DNA of 64,000 bases, taken from the NCBI GenBank assembly GCA_018389105.1, contig JACATO010000307.1, positions 2,381,001 to 2,445,000 on the forward strand, given 5' to 3'. The translations under genes were made by a program, and so were the position numbers. A model generated the notes under the pieces. The model was not told where the DNA came from. It saw nothing but the letters and a program-made list of their open reading frames with translations, and ran no database searches. Shown here piece by piece: positions 13,146 to 26,099 of this stretch. Each line of letters opens with the position of its first letter. Positions within the stretch are counted from its first letter, which is position 1. Source of the stretch: Nautilus pompilius (Eukaryota; Mollusca; Cephalopoda; Nautilida; Nautilidae).

Positions 13146-13728
13146 AAGAGTATCTGTTTTGTTAGTCTCTAAAAGATTTTTTTTTAATTTTTTTTTTTAA
13201 GTGGCAGGTTAAATATTATGCTTAAGTAAACCTTGACGATATTTTGTTCGGGTAACTTCGATACGTTTAGTAGTAACCATAGAAACATTCCGGCAGTCTC
13301 AGTATGCCATTGTTTATTTGCTGTAGATTTTTAAAGTCTATACATTCTATAAATATGACATCTAATATCTAAGGTTGGAGTAAATGTTCGGATCTACAAA
13401 AAAACTATAAATATAGAAAGTTTTATATTAAAACCGTATTTCTAGTCTAGAGCCCTGAAAGTCGATGCGATCTTTGACTTGTAAGGTATTCAAACACTGA
13501 TTCAAACAAAATTACTATGGATTTTGCCAATGCGAGAGCGGTTTTCATGTAGAATGGACTTTGAGATCTTCCACAGTAATTAACTTCATGCATTTTGAAA
13601 TCTCTTGACGGGCTTAACAACAGTTAAATAGCTTGGAGGTGGTCTTTCGGAAAGTTTAAAGAGAACTCATCAACCCTTCGGTGCTTACAGCTATGTTTCA
13701 AGTAAAAAAATTCCACTCAGATCTCAAT

Positions 13729-13734
13729 AATAAA
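13729..13734 (+). promoter_or_regulatory. Possible poly(A) signal of the aquaporin gene
   Basis: An AATAAA hexamer lies 584 bp after the aquaporin stop codon on the coding strand. In such AT-rich DNA the hexamer is expected by chance, and another lies near 13853, so this is only a candidate. Confidence 0.25.
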
Positions 13735-14289
13735 ATTTGCCTCCATAAACCTTACAGGGTGAACGATAAATATGGTATATACGATCCAGGCTTTTCCCAA
13801 CCTTGTACAGATACGACCAATGTTTTAGTAATCTTGGCTTCTTTTTTAAAAAAATAAAACGGTATATTATTTGTTTTCGTGTTAGTTTATTTCAGCTTTA
13901 TAAAAGAAAAAATCTTAAGAAAATTTAAAGCTTTGGTTTACTTAACGTTTCATCCAAAAACTAGTCAGGCATAGTAAAATATTATTTGGACGTTATTTTA
14001 TTACTTAGCTCCTGTCCTTTTTTTTAGCATTTACAATAATTATACAGACATTTTTTACTCATAATACACTGAATAAAGCAATATAGGTAGATATTTTATA
14101 AGAAACTTGTACGACTATTTAGAGTTGCCTAGCCCATTGAAGATGGTGTCGTATGATCCTTCAACTGTCAACCCAAGGCCTAAGTCATGAGACATTTCTG
14201 TTGCTCTCCCTCTCTGGGTTAGGTGTATCGGTGAAATTTTCACCACTGTCGGGTAATTCTATTTGAATAAGAATGATCCATATGGGTAT

Positions 14290-14910
14290 AAATCCCTGTC
14301 ACAAATGTTCACATAATGAAGTTATCGAACATTGAGAGTATGGCGCTTCAATGACGACTTATCGATGGACAGAAATATTTAGCCATAGCTAGGCTGTAGA
14401 TAGAAAATAGACTAATGTGGCTGCTGAACTTGGTGTAACGTAGTGTTATCAGCCTACTATGGCATAGGTACAGAGAAACTGTTTCAGTTGACGAAAGACC
14501 TGGTCGGGGAAGCGTCAAAACAGTACTGACCTTTCTAATAACGTTACATCACCTATTTAACTAGACATAACCGCATTGCCTAGGCACATTCCATCCAGAA
14601 CAAATTGCGGAAGATCCAAAAGAACCCATATTTCCAACTAGACTATTCGGCTACACACGGTTAATATGTATGCATGAACGACAATGCAAAGGCCCAACGT
14701 AGAAGAATAGTACAAGATGAATAAGCATCTTTTAATGTCTGCCACCTGTCAGATCACCATCAATCATGTCTCCTCTGCTTTTAGACGCATCCGCAAAACT
14801 AAACGAATCAGCTACATTTTACTGAAGTTTTTTTGCATTGATTGCCAAAGAGCTCTTCTCCCCGCCGATACTGCAGACAATGGTTTCCAAACAATTCAAA
14901 TTTTTGTTCA
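14290..14910 (+). mobile_element. Decayed Tc1-like DNA transposon, N-terminal half
   Basis: Plus-strand frames give QRYLAIARL, then NVAAELGVT (family: VAAELGVSxSTVSRLW), then a DERPGRG-like block (family: DRPRPGRPRVTT). These are the paired-type helix-turn-helix DNA-binding domain and GRPR hinge of a Tc1 transposase. The catalytic half is not recognisable. Frame breaks throughout show it is a relic. Confidence 0.6.
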
Positions 14911-14919
14911 TCAGTAAAA

Positions 14920-17900
14920 ACTTTACTAATATTAATTTAATTTCCTCTGCATAAATATGGTTATTTAGCAGCTGTGTTCCCATAAAGGTCATTTTTGCCA
15001 GCGTTTAACGAACCAAGCTGGCATAGTATTCTGATATAGTAACCATTCTTTCTCACATTTTCGCCTGTTTCTTAGTGACGATTCTCTTAAATACGGTACA
15101 TCATTTTGGGTCAACTTAATGTTTCTTAATTTTGAATTTTGAAGAAATCAGAATAAAGAAATGTGCAAAGAGATTTTCAGAAGTTATCTATGGATCCTAC
15201 ATGCAGGGTATTCCTCCTAAAAATCCGTAAAAAATATGCCTCAATTGCAAAATGGTTGAAACTGTTTAACACTATATCAGATCAAATAATGCCTAAAATA
15301 CACCAAGGACAGAAAAATCTATTGGGGGTAGCACTAATGAGACGCCTTTTAAAAACATTAAACCAACGACAGTTTCTAAGATTAAATAAGCGCCTCTTGA
15401 AAGAGAGTAATACTATGAAAAAGCAATGGAACCACTAAGCAAGCAACACTCAATGGAGCCATAACAATAATGAAAAGAATGTATTTCACAGTAACATATT
15501 TACTTTCATGAGACATTTCCTTAATGAATTCCATTGCCGTAGATTGAATTAATTTCCATTTCTAACGTGATGAGAAAAATAGCGGTGGTGGCATTCACAG
15601 ATCGATTGTCATCCAAAGTATAATTTTGTATGGAAACAGCTAGAAGTTTCTGTATAAGAAAAACATATCAGAAGACGCAGTAGTCTGAGTATATAAACAA
15701 AGCAGGCATGCATGCACGATACAACACTTTCCCTGTTTGTCTTTTAAAAAAAATTTTTCGTAAATACTAAAAAAGCATGTTAAAATAGAATGAGACAAAT
15801 AAAAAACGAACCATCGACATTTTTTTCAGTACAAGTCAGATTATAATGTAATTAATTGGTATATGATTTTCGATGCATTCTGTCAGTCATTTAGCAAAAG
15901 GTACGCAGCACAAACAAGAAAGTCGTCTGAAAGGTGGGGTACTTACTGCCCTTCAGCGGCCACAGTGCACGCCTCATTAAAATTATAAAGTTTTTGATGT
16001 AGACATGTAGTATCCTTTGCCATTCTTGACACATTGCAACCGCTTCCTCCTCCCTCTCTGTCAGTCTGCAGAACACTCATTATGTACCTTAAAAAATGCT
16101 GCAGTCGGCCATCAGCGTTCCTTAGGTGAAATAATGCCTGGTCCTATGTCTTTAGCTGTTTGCTCGCCAAGGCTGAGTTAATGTTGATTTATCGTTAGAC
16201 CGAAATGTGGAATTTTCCTTTAAGTTCGGTTGTGACACCGTTAAGAATTCTTCGCTACCCCTATACCGCTTGAGCTGTTCGCGAGAGACGATCGAGTTTT
16301 GGTGTGGTGACACGAAGTTGGGCTTCTTTTAGGCAATTTCTAGTGGTGACTGTCTACCGCAATCGTTATTTTAACTTCACTATAGTGCAGTTCTAGCAAT
16401 TCAATTATCGTGTAACAGATTTTAGTGTCGCTTGAATTATGCTTACTGTCCAGTTTCGTTGTTTTACTGTCAATCTCATTGATGTCTCGTTCAGAAGCTT
16501 GTTTCACCTCGCTTACCTTTATACCATTTAGGGAACACCCCTATTTCGGGTTGCACTTACAGCATGTATTTAATGCAACGAGAGACATCAATGGACCATG
16601 GAAATTAATTTTACGACACTAAATTTCTCTCTTTCTGTGACCATTCTAGAATTTCACTTTTGGATTGGTGAGTTTCTAATGTGCTTCAGTATACATTAAG
16701 TATGTTTTTATAAATGATAAAACATCATCACTTATTTTGTAAATACGGATTTACAAAAAATAAATATAACATTATATCTGGATCCACGCCAATTTTAGAA
16801 CAAAAATTCTTTTGACTTATAAAGAAACTTGTTGAAAGTGAAATTAAGATAACAACTTTTCCTTTAACTTAATCCAGTGTACTGTACCGTAATTTTTCTT
16901 TAAATTAACATTTATTATTTGTATTACCGAATTCAAAAATGCGATAAATAGCCAGCTATAATTAATCTATTAACAGTTGTAATTTGTACCGAGTAAATTC
17001 ACTAGATTCTTTTGTTTTAAATTAATTTTAGATTAATAATTCAAATGAACAGTTTTGTTCAAACATAGCAATGCAAAAATAATATAAATTGCATTAAGTT
17101 GAAAACTAATTTGCATATTTCAGACTGTAATTCCTAGTGTGTTGGGGAAACTTCCGCAGCATATTCTTTTTCATTTTTTGTTGTTTAATATTTGGTTTAG
17201 ATTATCCACATTAGTTACACTTACTTTTAGACCAGAACATTACAAAATATGACAAGTATTGGGCAGTAAACATTCTACAGAAAACGATGAGCCATCAAGA
17301 ATCACTGATCAGTTTTACAAGGTATTTTCAAAAATAACAACACCCCCCCCATTTGTACTCATACCACTTCAAAATGTTGCGTACGCAAACAAAGAATATT
17401 TACAGAACATCTCTCTCTCTCTCCACTAATCCAGACTCCCAAGGAAGGAAAAAGAATTATTAAAAACCCTACCATATTAATGTTATAAAACGCCCATATC
17501 CATCGATTTTTGGAAATAAGTTACATTTTTAAAAAATTTTATTTTATAAAACTTTCACATATTTATTTCTAAGAAAGTAAATCAGATTTTTTTTTTTTTC
17601 AAAAGCATTATGTTATAAAAATCCAGGGAAATTATATATTCCTATGTAGCATAAAAAGTAACGATTTTTTCTTTTTCGTATAAGGAAAGTTATTTTGAAA
17701 AATACAACAAATTACTGCTGCATTTTGCATGAATAAGTTTCGGATAAAACTAAGCACTGAAGCCTGAAATAACATGGCAAAAACTATTAAAAACTAGCCA
17801 TTTACTTCACTAAATTCAAGCTTGAGTTTTGGTGAGAATTTAATAAAGTGATGTCGAGTGATTGCAAATTATCAATTAAACTGACTTATTAATTTTGCTA

Positions 17901-18860
17901 TTACTGTATATGAAATTATTAATCTCTCTCCCCCCTCTTAAAATTTTCAAAAAGCGGTTGTAAACCCACCGCAAGACCCCGATGACGGTTACAGGTAGAC
18001 GTTGACGACACAAGCTCTGCGCCGCCTCAAGTTGTCAAACTAAAATCCCACTAAAAGCAGCAAGATTTTTCCTCGATGATCAGAGTCATAATGCAGAGTT
18101 TTACTGTGGCACAGAAATCTCTTTGCTACCCCTATTTCCCAAAGCAAGCACTTCCAAGTCTATCAGGTCTCCTCTGCCAGATGCCATTTTACCGAACTTA
18201 AATTTGGACGAACCGAACATATACAACCAAAAATAAACTTAAGATACAATAGAAACTGCATCTCTGTACTTTGATTAGAACAGCTGGAAATTTCCAGCAG
18301 TTTATCTCCAAAACAGTTACCATGCCACTCTAACATAAAAAGGCTGCCATATTTCTCATGGAATAACTTTCATCTGCCAGAACTGTGTAGCGCGTGCATC
18401 ATGTGATGTTTTCCTCACAGAAGTGTCAGCTAACAGAATAACACTTCTCATCTACTATGTCCGTAAGAATAACTAATCTCACAGTACAGACCACATTGAC
18501 TATTTTCAGCAGCGGTCAAATCCAGTCCAAACCGGCTGTCAAGGCGTTCGGTAGTACAACTACACATTTTACATTAGTCTTTGTCTCAATTTAAACCAGT
18601 AAAATCTTTCATAAAGAATATATATATATATTTTTTTTTAATGTGCTTGTATGCCGTAATTTGGGAAAAAAACTAATTTATAAAGAAACAAACAGTAGTA
18701 AAAATGGGTATGGACACACCGAGAGCATACTAAAATAAAGGTGCAGAAGTTATTAATAAGCATTTTCTTAAAACAGACAAAGCGAGAACTATTGTTTATT
18801 TTAAATAGAATAACATATGAAAAAGCATTTTAAAATAAGACAAGTGAATAAAATGAAACA
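14920..18860. other. Stretch without a recognised gene
   Basis: An open frame of 91 codons (15163-15438, plus) is Lys/Arg-rich but resembles no family I know and lacks splice or Kozak support. A CpG-richer patch at about 16240-16420 has no clear TATA or open frame. The rest is AT-rich with a CT repeat near 17410-17424. Nothing else could be supported. Confidence 0.35.
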
Positions 18861-18869
18861 GTTGGTATG

Positions 18870-18975
18870 AACCCCCTTAGCCGGAGAAGAGGATTTAAAC
18901 TCTTGCTCCACGCTCTCGTTAAGCCGGTGAAATAACCGTTATTGCGTTGGCCATAGGCCAGTGAACCCACTTATC
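18870..18975 (-). mobile_element. tRNA-derived SINE head (decayed)
   Basis: Read on the minus strand the segment has tRNA-like pol III promoter elements. There is a TGGCCTATGGCC stretch like an A box and GAGTTTAAATCC like a B box (consensus GGTTCRANTCC), about 70 bp apart. It does not fold as a clean tRNA and lacks a discriminator end, so a SINE head is the better reading. The tail and target-site duplications were not resolved. Confidence 0.45.
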
Positions 18976-19443
18976 ATGCATTTACATAGTACAGCTCTAT
19001 GCTGTTCATGTCGGGGCTCAGCAGTTCATTCAAATTATGCAAATGCTTCCTGTTTTTTTCTGAAAATAGGACAAGAAAGTCTGCGTGTGTGATCATTCTC
19101 TTGTTGTAAAATAAAATGTATACCTATTAATCTCGTTCTAGTTGAAACGGCGTGCCTGAGAATTTACTTGTACTTTTTGGCTGTAAGTGTAATGTTAATT
19201 CTGATTAAATTTCCTATTCAGTTTTTACTTATTGAACCCAACCTTGTACAGACAAACCTCTCTGCTTCAGTGTTGGTGTTACACAATGGATAAGTGAGTG
19301 ACACACCTGCGTATTAAGCATCTCCTAGTTTACTTCCCGAAATGGCAAATACTGAATCATCTTAAATAACAGGAAAAAATTTCAAGGAAACAAAGTCAAA
19401 GAAATAACTTCAAGTATTTAATAATAACTCCTGCCCTGTACCG

Positions 19444-19464
19444 TTATTATTATTATTATTATTA
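19444..19464. repeat. (TTA)n microsatellite
   Basis: Seven consecutive TTA units in an AT-rich region. Confidence 0.9.
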
Positions 19465-20760
19465 CGAATTACCAAACTTAAACCAAAAATAACCCTAAAT
19501 AAATCTCTAAAAGTTATCGGATAATCAAATCTGTTTGATCGTTGAGACATCGGTAATTATTATATTTTAAATTTATTTATTTTTTAATTTATTTATTATT
19601 ATTGATCAGAAAAATAAACCAGTAAAAATTTCCAATCCTAAATACATTACTTAATCTGTCACTTGAGATAAATAACCAAATCTATTCGATCATTGATACA
19701 TTTAGTATAGTTTTTCTTTTTTTTTCTCTTCGGAGCTTATATATATTATTCATAATCAAAACTATTTGACTAAGAAATTTAATATTTTTTTTAAAAATTA
19801 TTATCCGACTTATTATTAAGGTTCGCATAATCTTACACCGAGGGTCCGAATCGCTCAATTGCTCGTCCGCTGGGGCGGATAGACTCTTTCTCTCTTTCCA
19901 AATCGGGAAAACCACAGATGTTGGTTTTTCTTTAAACACTACCTCTTTATACGTACGTATCTTTCATTATTTGAAAAAACAAAACACACGTATTGCTGAT
20001 ATATTTAAAATTTGACTTTGTTTCACTGACATTTTTTCCGGACACCTAAATAATACCTTGCTATAATCGGACGTTAGGTTTTGAATTTATGGCCGGCATT
20101 TATTTCGATTTGTTTGATATTTCTCTTTAGCGTAAACACTTTTGAGTAACAATCCTTCCTTTAAACCCACATTTATTTAGCCTTAGTCAAACCTACCTTG
20201 AACTAACATTAGCTTTCTGTACTTTCCTGAAGTCCATCCTTCTGTCCGTTATGATTTTTCGTAAGTAGCGCCTATCACTTTCGGCTAGTTTTACAATCCA
20301 CATTCTTCTCCTTTTATTGTAAATGCTGTTATCCTTCTTTCATCTCTATAATTTCAAATACACCGCTTGGAGAAGTTTAATTTCCGAGGCAAAACGTCGC
20401 ATGAGAAAAATACTGTTATTGTCTCTTCAGGAATCTCATTTCTAGTGAATGGCATGCATATACATTGTGTAACCTCCGAAGGGATGATCTTCACCAAATA
20501 TACAACATTCATGTGATCTAACGATACATTCCCATATATTTTCTATTCTTAAGCAGTAGTTTTCACTTGTCATGTTAATTAATTTACAAAATAATTATCT
20601 AATAATTTTCGCACCTTAATTTTCATTCATTTCTCCTACTGTATGCATAAATATCTAAGAAATATCTGTATATTGCATCTCTATGTACAAATATATTCAC
20701 GCCTTGTGTTTCCTCAAAGAAACCAAATTCTCGAATATTGATAGACGCAACTTTGGAAAC

Positions 20761-20780
20761 AAAATAAATAAATAAATAAA
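20761..20780. repeat. (AAAT)n microsatellite
   Basis: About five AAAT units in tandem. Confidence 0.85.
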
Positions 20781-20964
20781 ATCTATCACTAACAAAGTAC
20801 AGTACTCATCTTTCTTGATGTCTGTGGACGTAATTAGACGAATGCTCAAACTTTAAGGCAAAGCAGGCTGGTCAGGAAGTAACAACGACAAGCTTTGATG
20901 ATTTACTGGTAACAAGCTGAATAAACGTAACCATAACGGTAACACTGGTTATGAGACGGGGAGC

Positions 20965-21120
20965 TGTGGGCGACACTAAATATACCCGAGCCGGAGAGCG
21001 GCTGGTCGATCATAATGGACTTCGCAATTCTCTTACTGAAACATCTGTATAAAGTGTACATTTCAGGCTGCTTCTCGTTTTAAGATTTGAGAATTAGTTA
21101 CAAAAGTTGGCGCAGTCGGT
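20965..21120 (+). mobile_element. Fossil LTR with primer-binding site (Gypsy/Ty3-type retrotransposon relic)
   Basis: A segment of about 138 bp begins TGT (20965) and ends ACA (21102), as LTRs do. Six bases later comes TGGCGCAGTCGG (21108-21119), a primer-binding site of the kind used by many invertebrate Gypsy/Mag-group elements. The segment is more CpG-rich than its surroundings. No gag or pol coding sequence follows and no second LTR was found, so this is a broken fragment, probably old. Family assignment rests only on the primer site and the termini. Confidence 0.45.
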
Positions 21121-21621
21121 TTTTGCTTTCTCTTTTACCGTATTTGTCAAAAAATCTGTTTATACTTTAAAAACGTTTAATTGAAATATTTCTTTTAAAG
21201 GTAACGGTGCAATTTAAACTCTTAACTGTGACACCTGTTAACGTTTTAACTATATCAGCCCTGTAAAAATAAATAAACGAAATGACTTTATGGTTTTGTC
21301 ATTTATTTCATTTGAAGAATTGTTTTTTTTTTTATGTTAAGTTTTCAATTAACTATTGCAATTCTTATATCTAAGCATTATAGAAACTCATACAGTTCTG
21401 TGTTTATTTTGTGAGTGCATTTAAGTAACTGGGAAAAGAAAATCTTAAATGATATTAGCACATTTAAAGTTAAGAAACGTAATTATTACAAGTCGTTCGT
21501 AGTTTTAGACAGAAAAAAATAAATCAGTAACTAACAAACTTCAGGAAAACTTAATTAGACAAATTATTATAGTTTTAACGAAAAAAAATTTTAATTAGTA
21601 GTAATTAATATATTGTGTGTA

Positions 21622-22041
21622 CAGGTCGAGAATCCCTTATCCGAAATTCTGAAAACCGAAAAGCTCCAAATTCCAAAATATTTTTGGAGAGCTTTCCGTG
21701 GAAAATTCCAGGTGGTTCTGAAAAAGGGTCCCGACCCGCCTGCCTGACGTAGGCGCCTTACTCACCGTAATTCGTGGGCTAGGCATACAAATGCCCCTAC
21801 GGTACCGATAGGCCTATAGTAGTGATAGCTTACCTTTCTGATGGTTAGATGTACATTTTTTTCTTATGGTTCCATACACAAAATGATTTTAAAATATTGC
21901 ATAAACTACCCGTAGGCCATATGTATCCATATGCAGTTATAATGTCGCAGTCCCCACTCCCAAATTATGCTGGTATATCTGTATTCCGGAATCCGAAACA
22001 CATTCGGCCCCAAGGATTTCGGATAAGGGATTCTGAACCTG
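21622..22041. mobile_element. pogo/Tigger-type MITE, 420 bp, flanked by TA
   Basis: The element begins CAGGTCGAGAATCCCTTATC and its other end, read inverted, is CAGGTTCAGAATCCCTTATC. These are matching terminal inverted repeats of about 26 bp with two mismatches. It is bracketed by TA on both sides (21620-21621 and 22042-22043), the target duplication of Tc1/mariner/pogo elements. The ATCCCTTATCCGAAAT wording resembles the termini of the vertebrate pogo-family element Zombi (Tigger4), from memory. There is no transposase, so it is non-autonomous. A fragment with the same subterminal sequence lies near 55720-55770. Confidence 0.75.
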
Positions 22042-22044
22042 TAT

Positions 22045-24230
22045 TAACATTTTCAATTTAAAATTCTTTCCAAATTTCATCGTTCTACAAGGAAATCTCT
22101 GCCTTTGTTTTAGACTATTATTTATTTAGTTATTTGTCTCCATAGAATTCATAAAGTAAGTGAAAAAGCTTGTACATTTTAAAAATCTAGCATCATTTCT
22201 ACGACTGTACTTTTAGACTTGGCTTTGCTCCATTACCAAATAAACTAGACTTTAAAAGACAAAAGAAACTAAATCACTGAATATTTAATACATTTTTATC
22301 ACTGAATTAGTAAACTTAACAGAGAAATGAAAGATCTACGGACACTTTATTACGGTTTATTTATTTGTACAATGTTACACTGTGATCACACGATTTATCC
22401 AGAAATTTCACCGAAAAAGAAGTTACCCCAAGAGCTCATACTTTCAGAGACACTAAAATCCATTTTCCTGCAGATTGCGTACATGCTTTAAAAATCCACT
22501 TAAGTTTATTGTTACAAGAAAAAAAAAAAGTAAATTTACCGACGTTTAGAACCTTTAATAAAATTTTTTTAAAATGAGATATTGTGGTACGTATTTTCTG
22601 CAGAGATAAATGCCAAAAGGTTAGTCGACTTCTGTAAATAAATGAAAAATGCTTAACTTTTCAAAACGGACTGTATGTAACATTTCAACAGACGTCAAGT
22701 TGCCAAGCTAACGGTACAAAAGAAATAGGTCAGCCCCTAATTTGGCGAACAGACATTTACAGACATTTTGCCTACCAGCCGGAAAAACAAGTTTGCTGAT
22801 AATATGCTTCTCGTCACAAAATTTACTGTAACGGGTTGTAGTTTAATTGCTGTCCTTAGCGGCGCAATTCATATTAGTCGTGTGTAGTAATACAGTTCTT
22901 AAAAACAGGTTAATAGCGTCATTCGGGACACAAGGCCGAGTTCAAAATGTAAAATTTCTGAATTAAAGCGGCACACATGCACATGGAAACACCCCAGCAA
23001 AGTTATTTAAAGAGCAGGTCCTGCGTGAAAGAAAAGAATGGAGTAGACATAAAAGATTCAGTTTACTGAACCTATACGCCTGAATTAAATACAAAGTAGC
23101 TAAGCTATTCAGTGGAGAAATAAACTTTTGCTTTAATTATCTTTTTCCAGTCGTCGGATGATATCATACTGTTGTCCACAGCGACGCGATATGACATTTT
23201 TCATGGTTTCTTTCCTTAAACATTACAAAACTTGGTCCTTAAATATCTTTTTAAAAAAATTTAAATAATAATAATAATAAAGGGGGCTCTTATTTGCTAC
23301 GCTATTGAGTTGGTTGTGTTTTTTCAATGGAAAGGAGTGGGCGGAAAATGATTGACTATAGTGATCGATGTTCGTGTAGGTGTCTTTAAACTAACACGTT
23401 TGTCACCATTATAGAAAATCCATATCAGTGTATTCGCATGCAATTCGAAATTTAATTTACTTTAAGTTCTTGGACCCGTGTACATGAACATTCATCAAAG
23501 GTTCGTACAAATATCTCATTTTATTCAGACGCCATGATATAACTTCATACAACTGAAAATCGAATTTTCCAAAGAAATTGCTCATCACTAAAACTAATAG
23601 AATTCTGGGGAAAAAATGTAAATCTCAGCCTGTTCACTGGCTTTATTTTATATATATGCATACATTCAATAAGATTGCGGCAGGCGCGCTGTTTGTTTTC
23701 TTTTCCATAAAAAAAACCCCGACTAAGTTTATAAATAACTTGGTAGAAAATAATAATTATTAAAAATCTATTTAAAGTGGTTTAAAAAATAAAATATTTG
23801 TTGTGATGCCGTACATCTTTTATTATTATTATTATTATTATATTATTATTATTATATTATTATTATTAACTGACGGTAAATGATCGCTGCATATTTCCTT
23901 GGAGTATGGTACCTGCTGTCTGTGTAGAGATGACGACGAGTCAGTTTCCTTCACGCACAAATGTTACGTCGGCTACCAACACTAAAAAGAAAATCGTGTC
24001 AAGGTGGGGTCTGGGTCTCTCTCTCTCTCTCGTGCGTTTTCTTTTTTTGGTTCGGATGTATTTTTAATCAGCTTTAACGAAGTAGACAGATGTTTTTAGA
24101 TAAATCTAGTTCTTTCTACATTAGTCTATGCATTCATAGAATTCCTTTCTTTTTATTTTTTTAAGATAGTTGAGGATCTGCGTTATTCTGGGCACAGACA
24201 GATCTTATAAAGGTACTGCCAATAAGTTCT
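22045..24230. other. Stretch without a recognised gene
   Basis: The stretch is AT-rich with an (ATT)n microsatellite at 23820-23868. No exon, RNA gene or transposon core could be recognised. Confidence 0.35.
23820..23868. repeat. (ATT)n microsatellite, interrupted
   Basis: About 49 bp of ATT units broken twice by an extra base. Confidence 0.9.
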
Positions 24231-24259
24231 TTTACGAAATCTTCGCCAAAGAAAGCTGT

Positions 24260-24520
24260 TAGCATCATAGGTCACGACGTAGAGGAGGAGGAGCCGCCTG
24301 ACCCAGTTACACATTCCAGCGCCGAAGTGACGTCAATGGAAGAGAGAGAGAGAGGCCGTATAGGAGGAGAAGCTAACTGCAGGACGGTTAAGAAATAGCA
24401 GGGCTGCTGCCATAACCTCCTGCCAAGAACAGGAGGAGAATTCCCGAGTTTGCACCTGTTTCGGAAAATACGCCCCGATCTACTGACGACTGAAAGGCGG
24501 AATCTCCTGCCAGATATCCA
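24260..24520. promoter_or_regulatory. CpG-richer segment with a perfect CRE; possible promoter
   Basis: This roughly 260 bp block is much richer in G+C and CpG than its flanks. It contains a perfect palindromic cAMP-response element, TGACGTCA, at 24328-24335, and an exact hairpin CCTCCTG / CAGGAGG with a 7-base loop at 24416-24436. No adjoining exon could be assigned on either strand, so a promoter or enhancer role is an inference from composition and the motif. Part of it could instead be a repeat. Confidence 0.35.
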
Positions 24521-25379
24521 TCTCCAGTATTTTCAGAACATTGTTACGTTTTTAATATATATATTTCAAATAATGTGTTTTTTAAAATTATTACAATTAA
24601 AAAAAATTGCGTAGTCATAATTGTTTGAAAGTCTATTAAAAATATACTCTCAGAATACACTGCTAAAATCTGAATTTATTTGTCGTAGTTCTGATGGTGG
24701 ATAGGATATCTCCCTAGCTGTACCCCTAAGAGGCGGATCTCCTTAGAAGTAAGAGTGTGTGGCAGCTCTGTATTAGCAAGTAAAGATAAGTTCCTAAAAG
24801 ATGGGATTATTTACATTTTAGAAAATCTGAGAAATAAATAAAATAAGGCTGTGCACTTTGCCACTAGCTATAAAAGTAGATTACAGTTTTTTAATGGCAT
24901 TAATCCAAACTCAAAAGTTGTTGTATGACTCTTCGTTTTCACAAAAAAAATTTTAAATAAATAAAAATTAACATAAAATTGCAGTTCTGTCAAAAAAGAA
25001 AAAAAAATTTAAAGGAACGAGTTATAGTAATGCTCTGCATAGATCTGTTGAATTAATTACGCACCTAAATTCAGTAAAAATTTCATTAAAATCTTTTCTT
25101 TGTAACGTCTCTTGCAAATTCTTCCTTTCCAGAATTTTTGTACACTAAATAATTTATCTGATCATTCCTAATGATAATCGTTGTACATTTTTGATATATA
25201 TAATGTAGATAGAACAAGATTCCATGCACCAAGAGACAAATTGCCCTACATAGTTGTGGTTTATGTACCAAAATTTAAAAGTTCACATTTATTCTTTTTT
25301 TTTAAAATTTTTTAAATTTAAAAACTTCACTTTTTTTGCAGAAAAAAAAGAAGAATGTTTTCAATTAATGAAGAATTCA

Positions 25380-25504
25380 TCAGCTATGGTCAGCACATTT
25401 ACAGATCAATGGACTTGTCTGAACCAGTGACGACTTAATTATTTTTAAACAAAATACAATAAAATTTTCTTCTTTTAATGCATATAACCAGCGTATCCCT
25501 TCAT
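25380..25504 (-). CDS. Tentative last exon of a small unidentified gene
   Basis: Read on the minus strand after an AAG acceptor, the segment encodes EGIRWLYALKEENFIVF and continues to a stop after CKCADHS. It needs two bases to complete its first codon, which fits the exon candidate at 25978-26009. No family was recognised. Chance is a real alternative for a single 40-codon frame. Confidence 0.25.
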
Positions 25505-25557
25505 CTTGTAATACAGTATATAGGTGCAAAGATGCACTATAACAATGTGTGCGAACG

Positions 25558-25581
25558 CATACACACACACACACACACACC
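25558..25581. repeat. (CA)n microsatellite
   Basis: About twelve CA units. Confidence 0.9.
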
Positions 25582-25977
25582 CTAGTTTTATAGATTAAGT
25601 CACACCTCACACTGTTACAGAAATGTTGCCATAATATTTCTATGCAATCACATGATTAAGATCATTTCTTGACCACTTCTTGTGAGAATAACTTATGAAG
25701 TGCACTTTATAATCATAATTAAGATATTTTGCTCAATCTTATGCAAAACTTTAGATATTATTTTTTTTTTAGCAACTGGTATTATACAGTCATCAGGTAA
25801 TAAGGTACAATCGACTGAATTTTTCTATATTTTGTAATTATTTAATGAAATTAAAATAACTGTAAAATGAAAAAAAGAGACTTTGTCAGTGTTGATATAT
25901 AATGGCAAAATACTTTTTGATGGAAATCAAAGACTGAAAGATTGCTAAATTACTAAAATAGAAATAACCTCTCGTAC

Positions 25978-26009
25978 TTATGTAAGATTCACCAGCTGCT
26001 GCTATTATC
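25978..26009 (-). CDS. Tentative internal exon of the same small gene
   Basis: This 32 nt minus-strand segment lies between a CTAG acceptor and a gtacga donor. It encodes IIAAAGESYI in the only phase that links the neighbouring candidates. The splice sites are mediocre and the exon is short, so the call is weak. Confidence 0.2.
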
Positions 26010-26099
26010 CTAGTGGGAATTTGCCATGTACAGACATATGGGGTTATATTATTAACACAAAGCAGATCCACATTTAAATAACCAAAATTACAATTCCTT

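Noticed and set aside
15163-15438. 91-codon Lys/Arg-rich open frame
   Set aside because: No recognisable domain, no splice or promoter support, and length within chance expectation for this much sequence.
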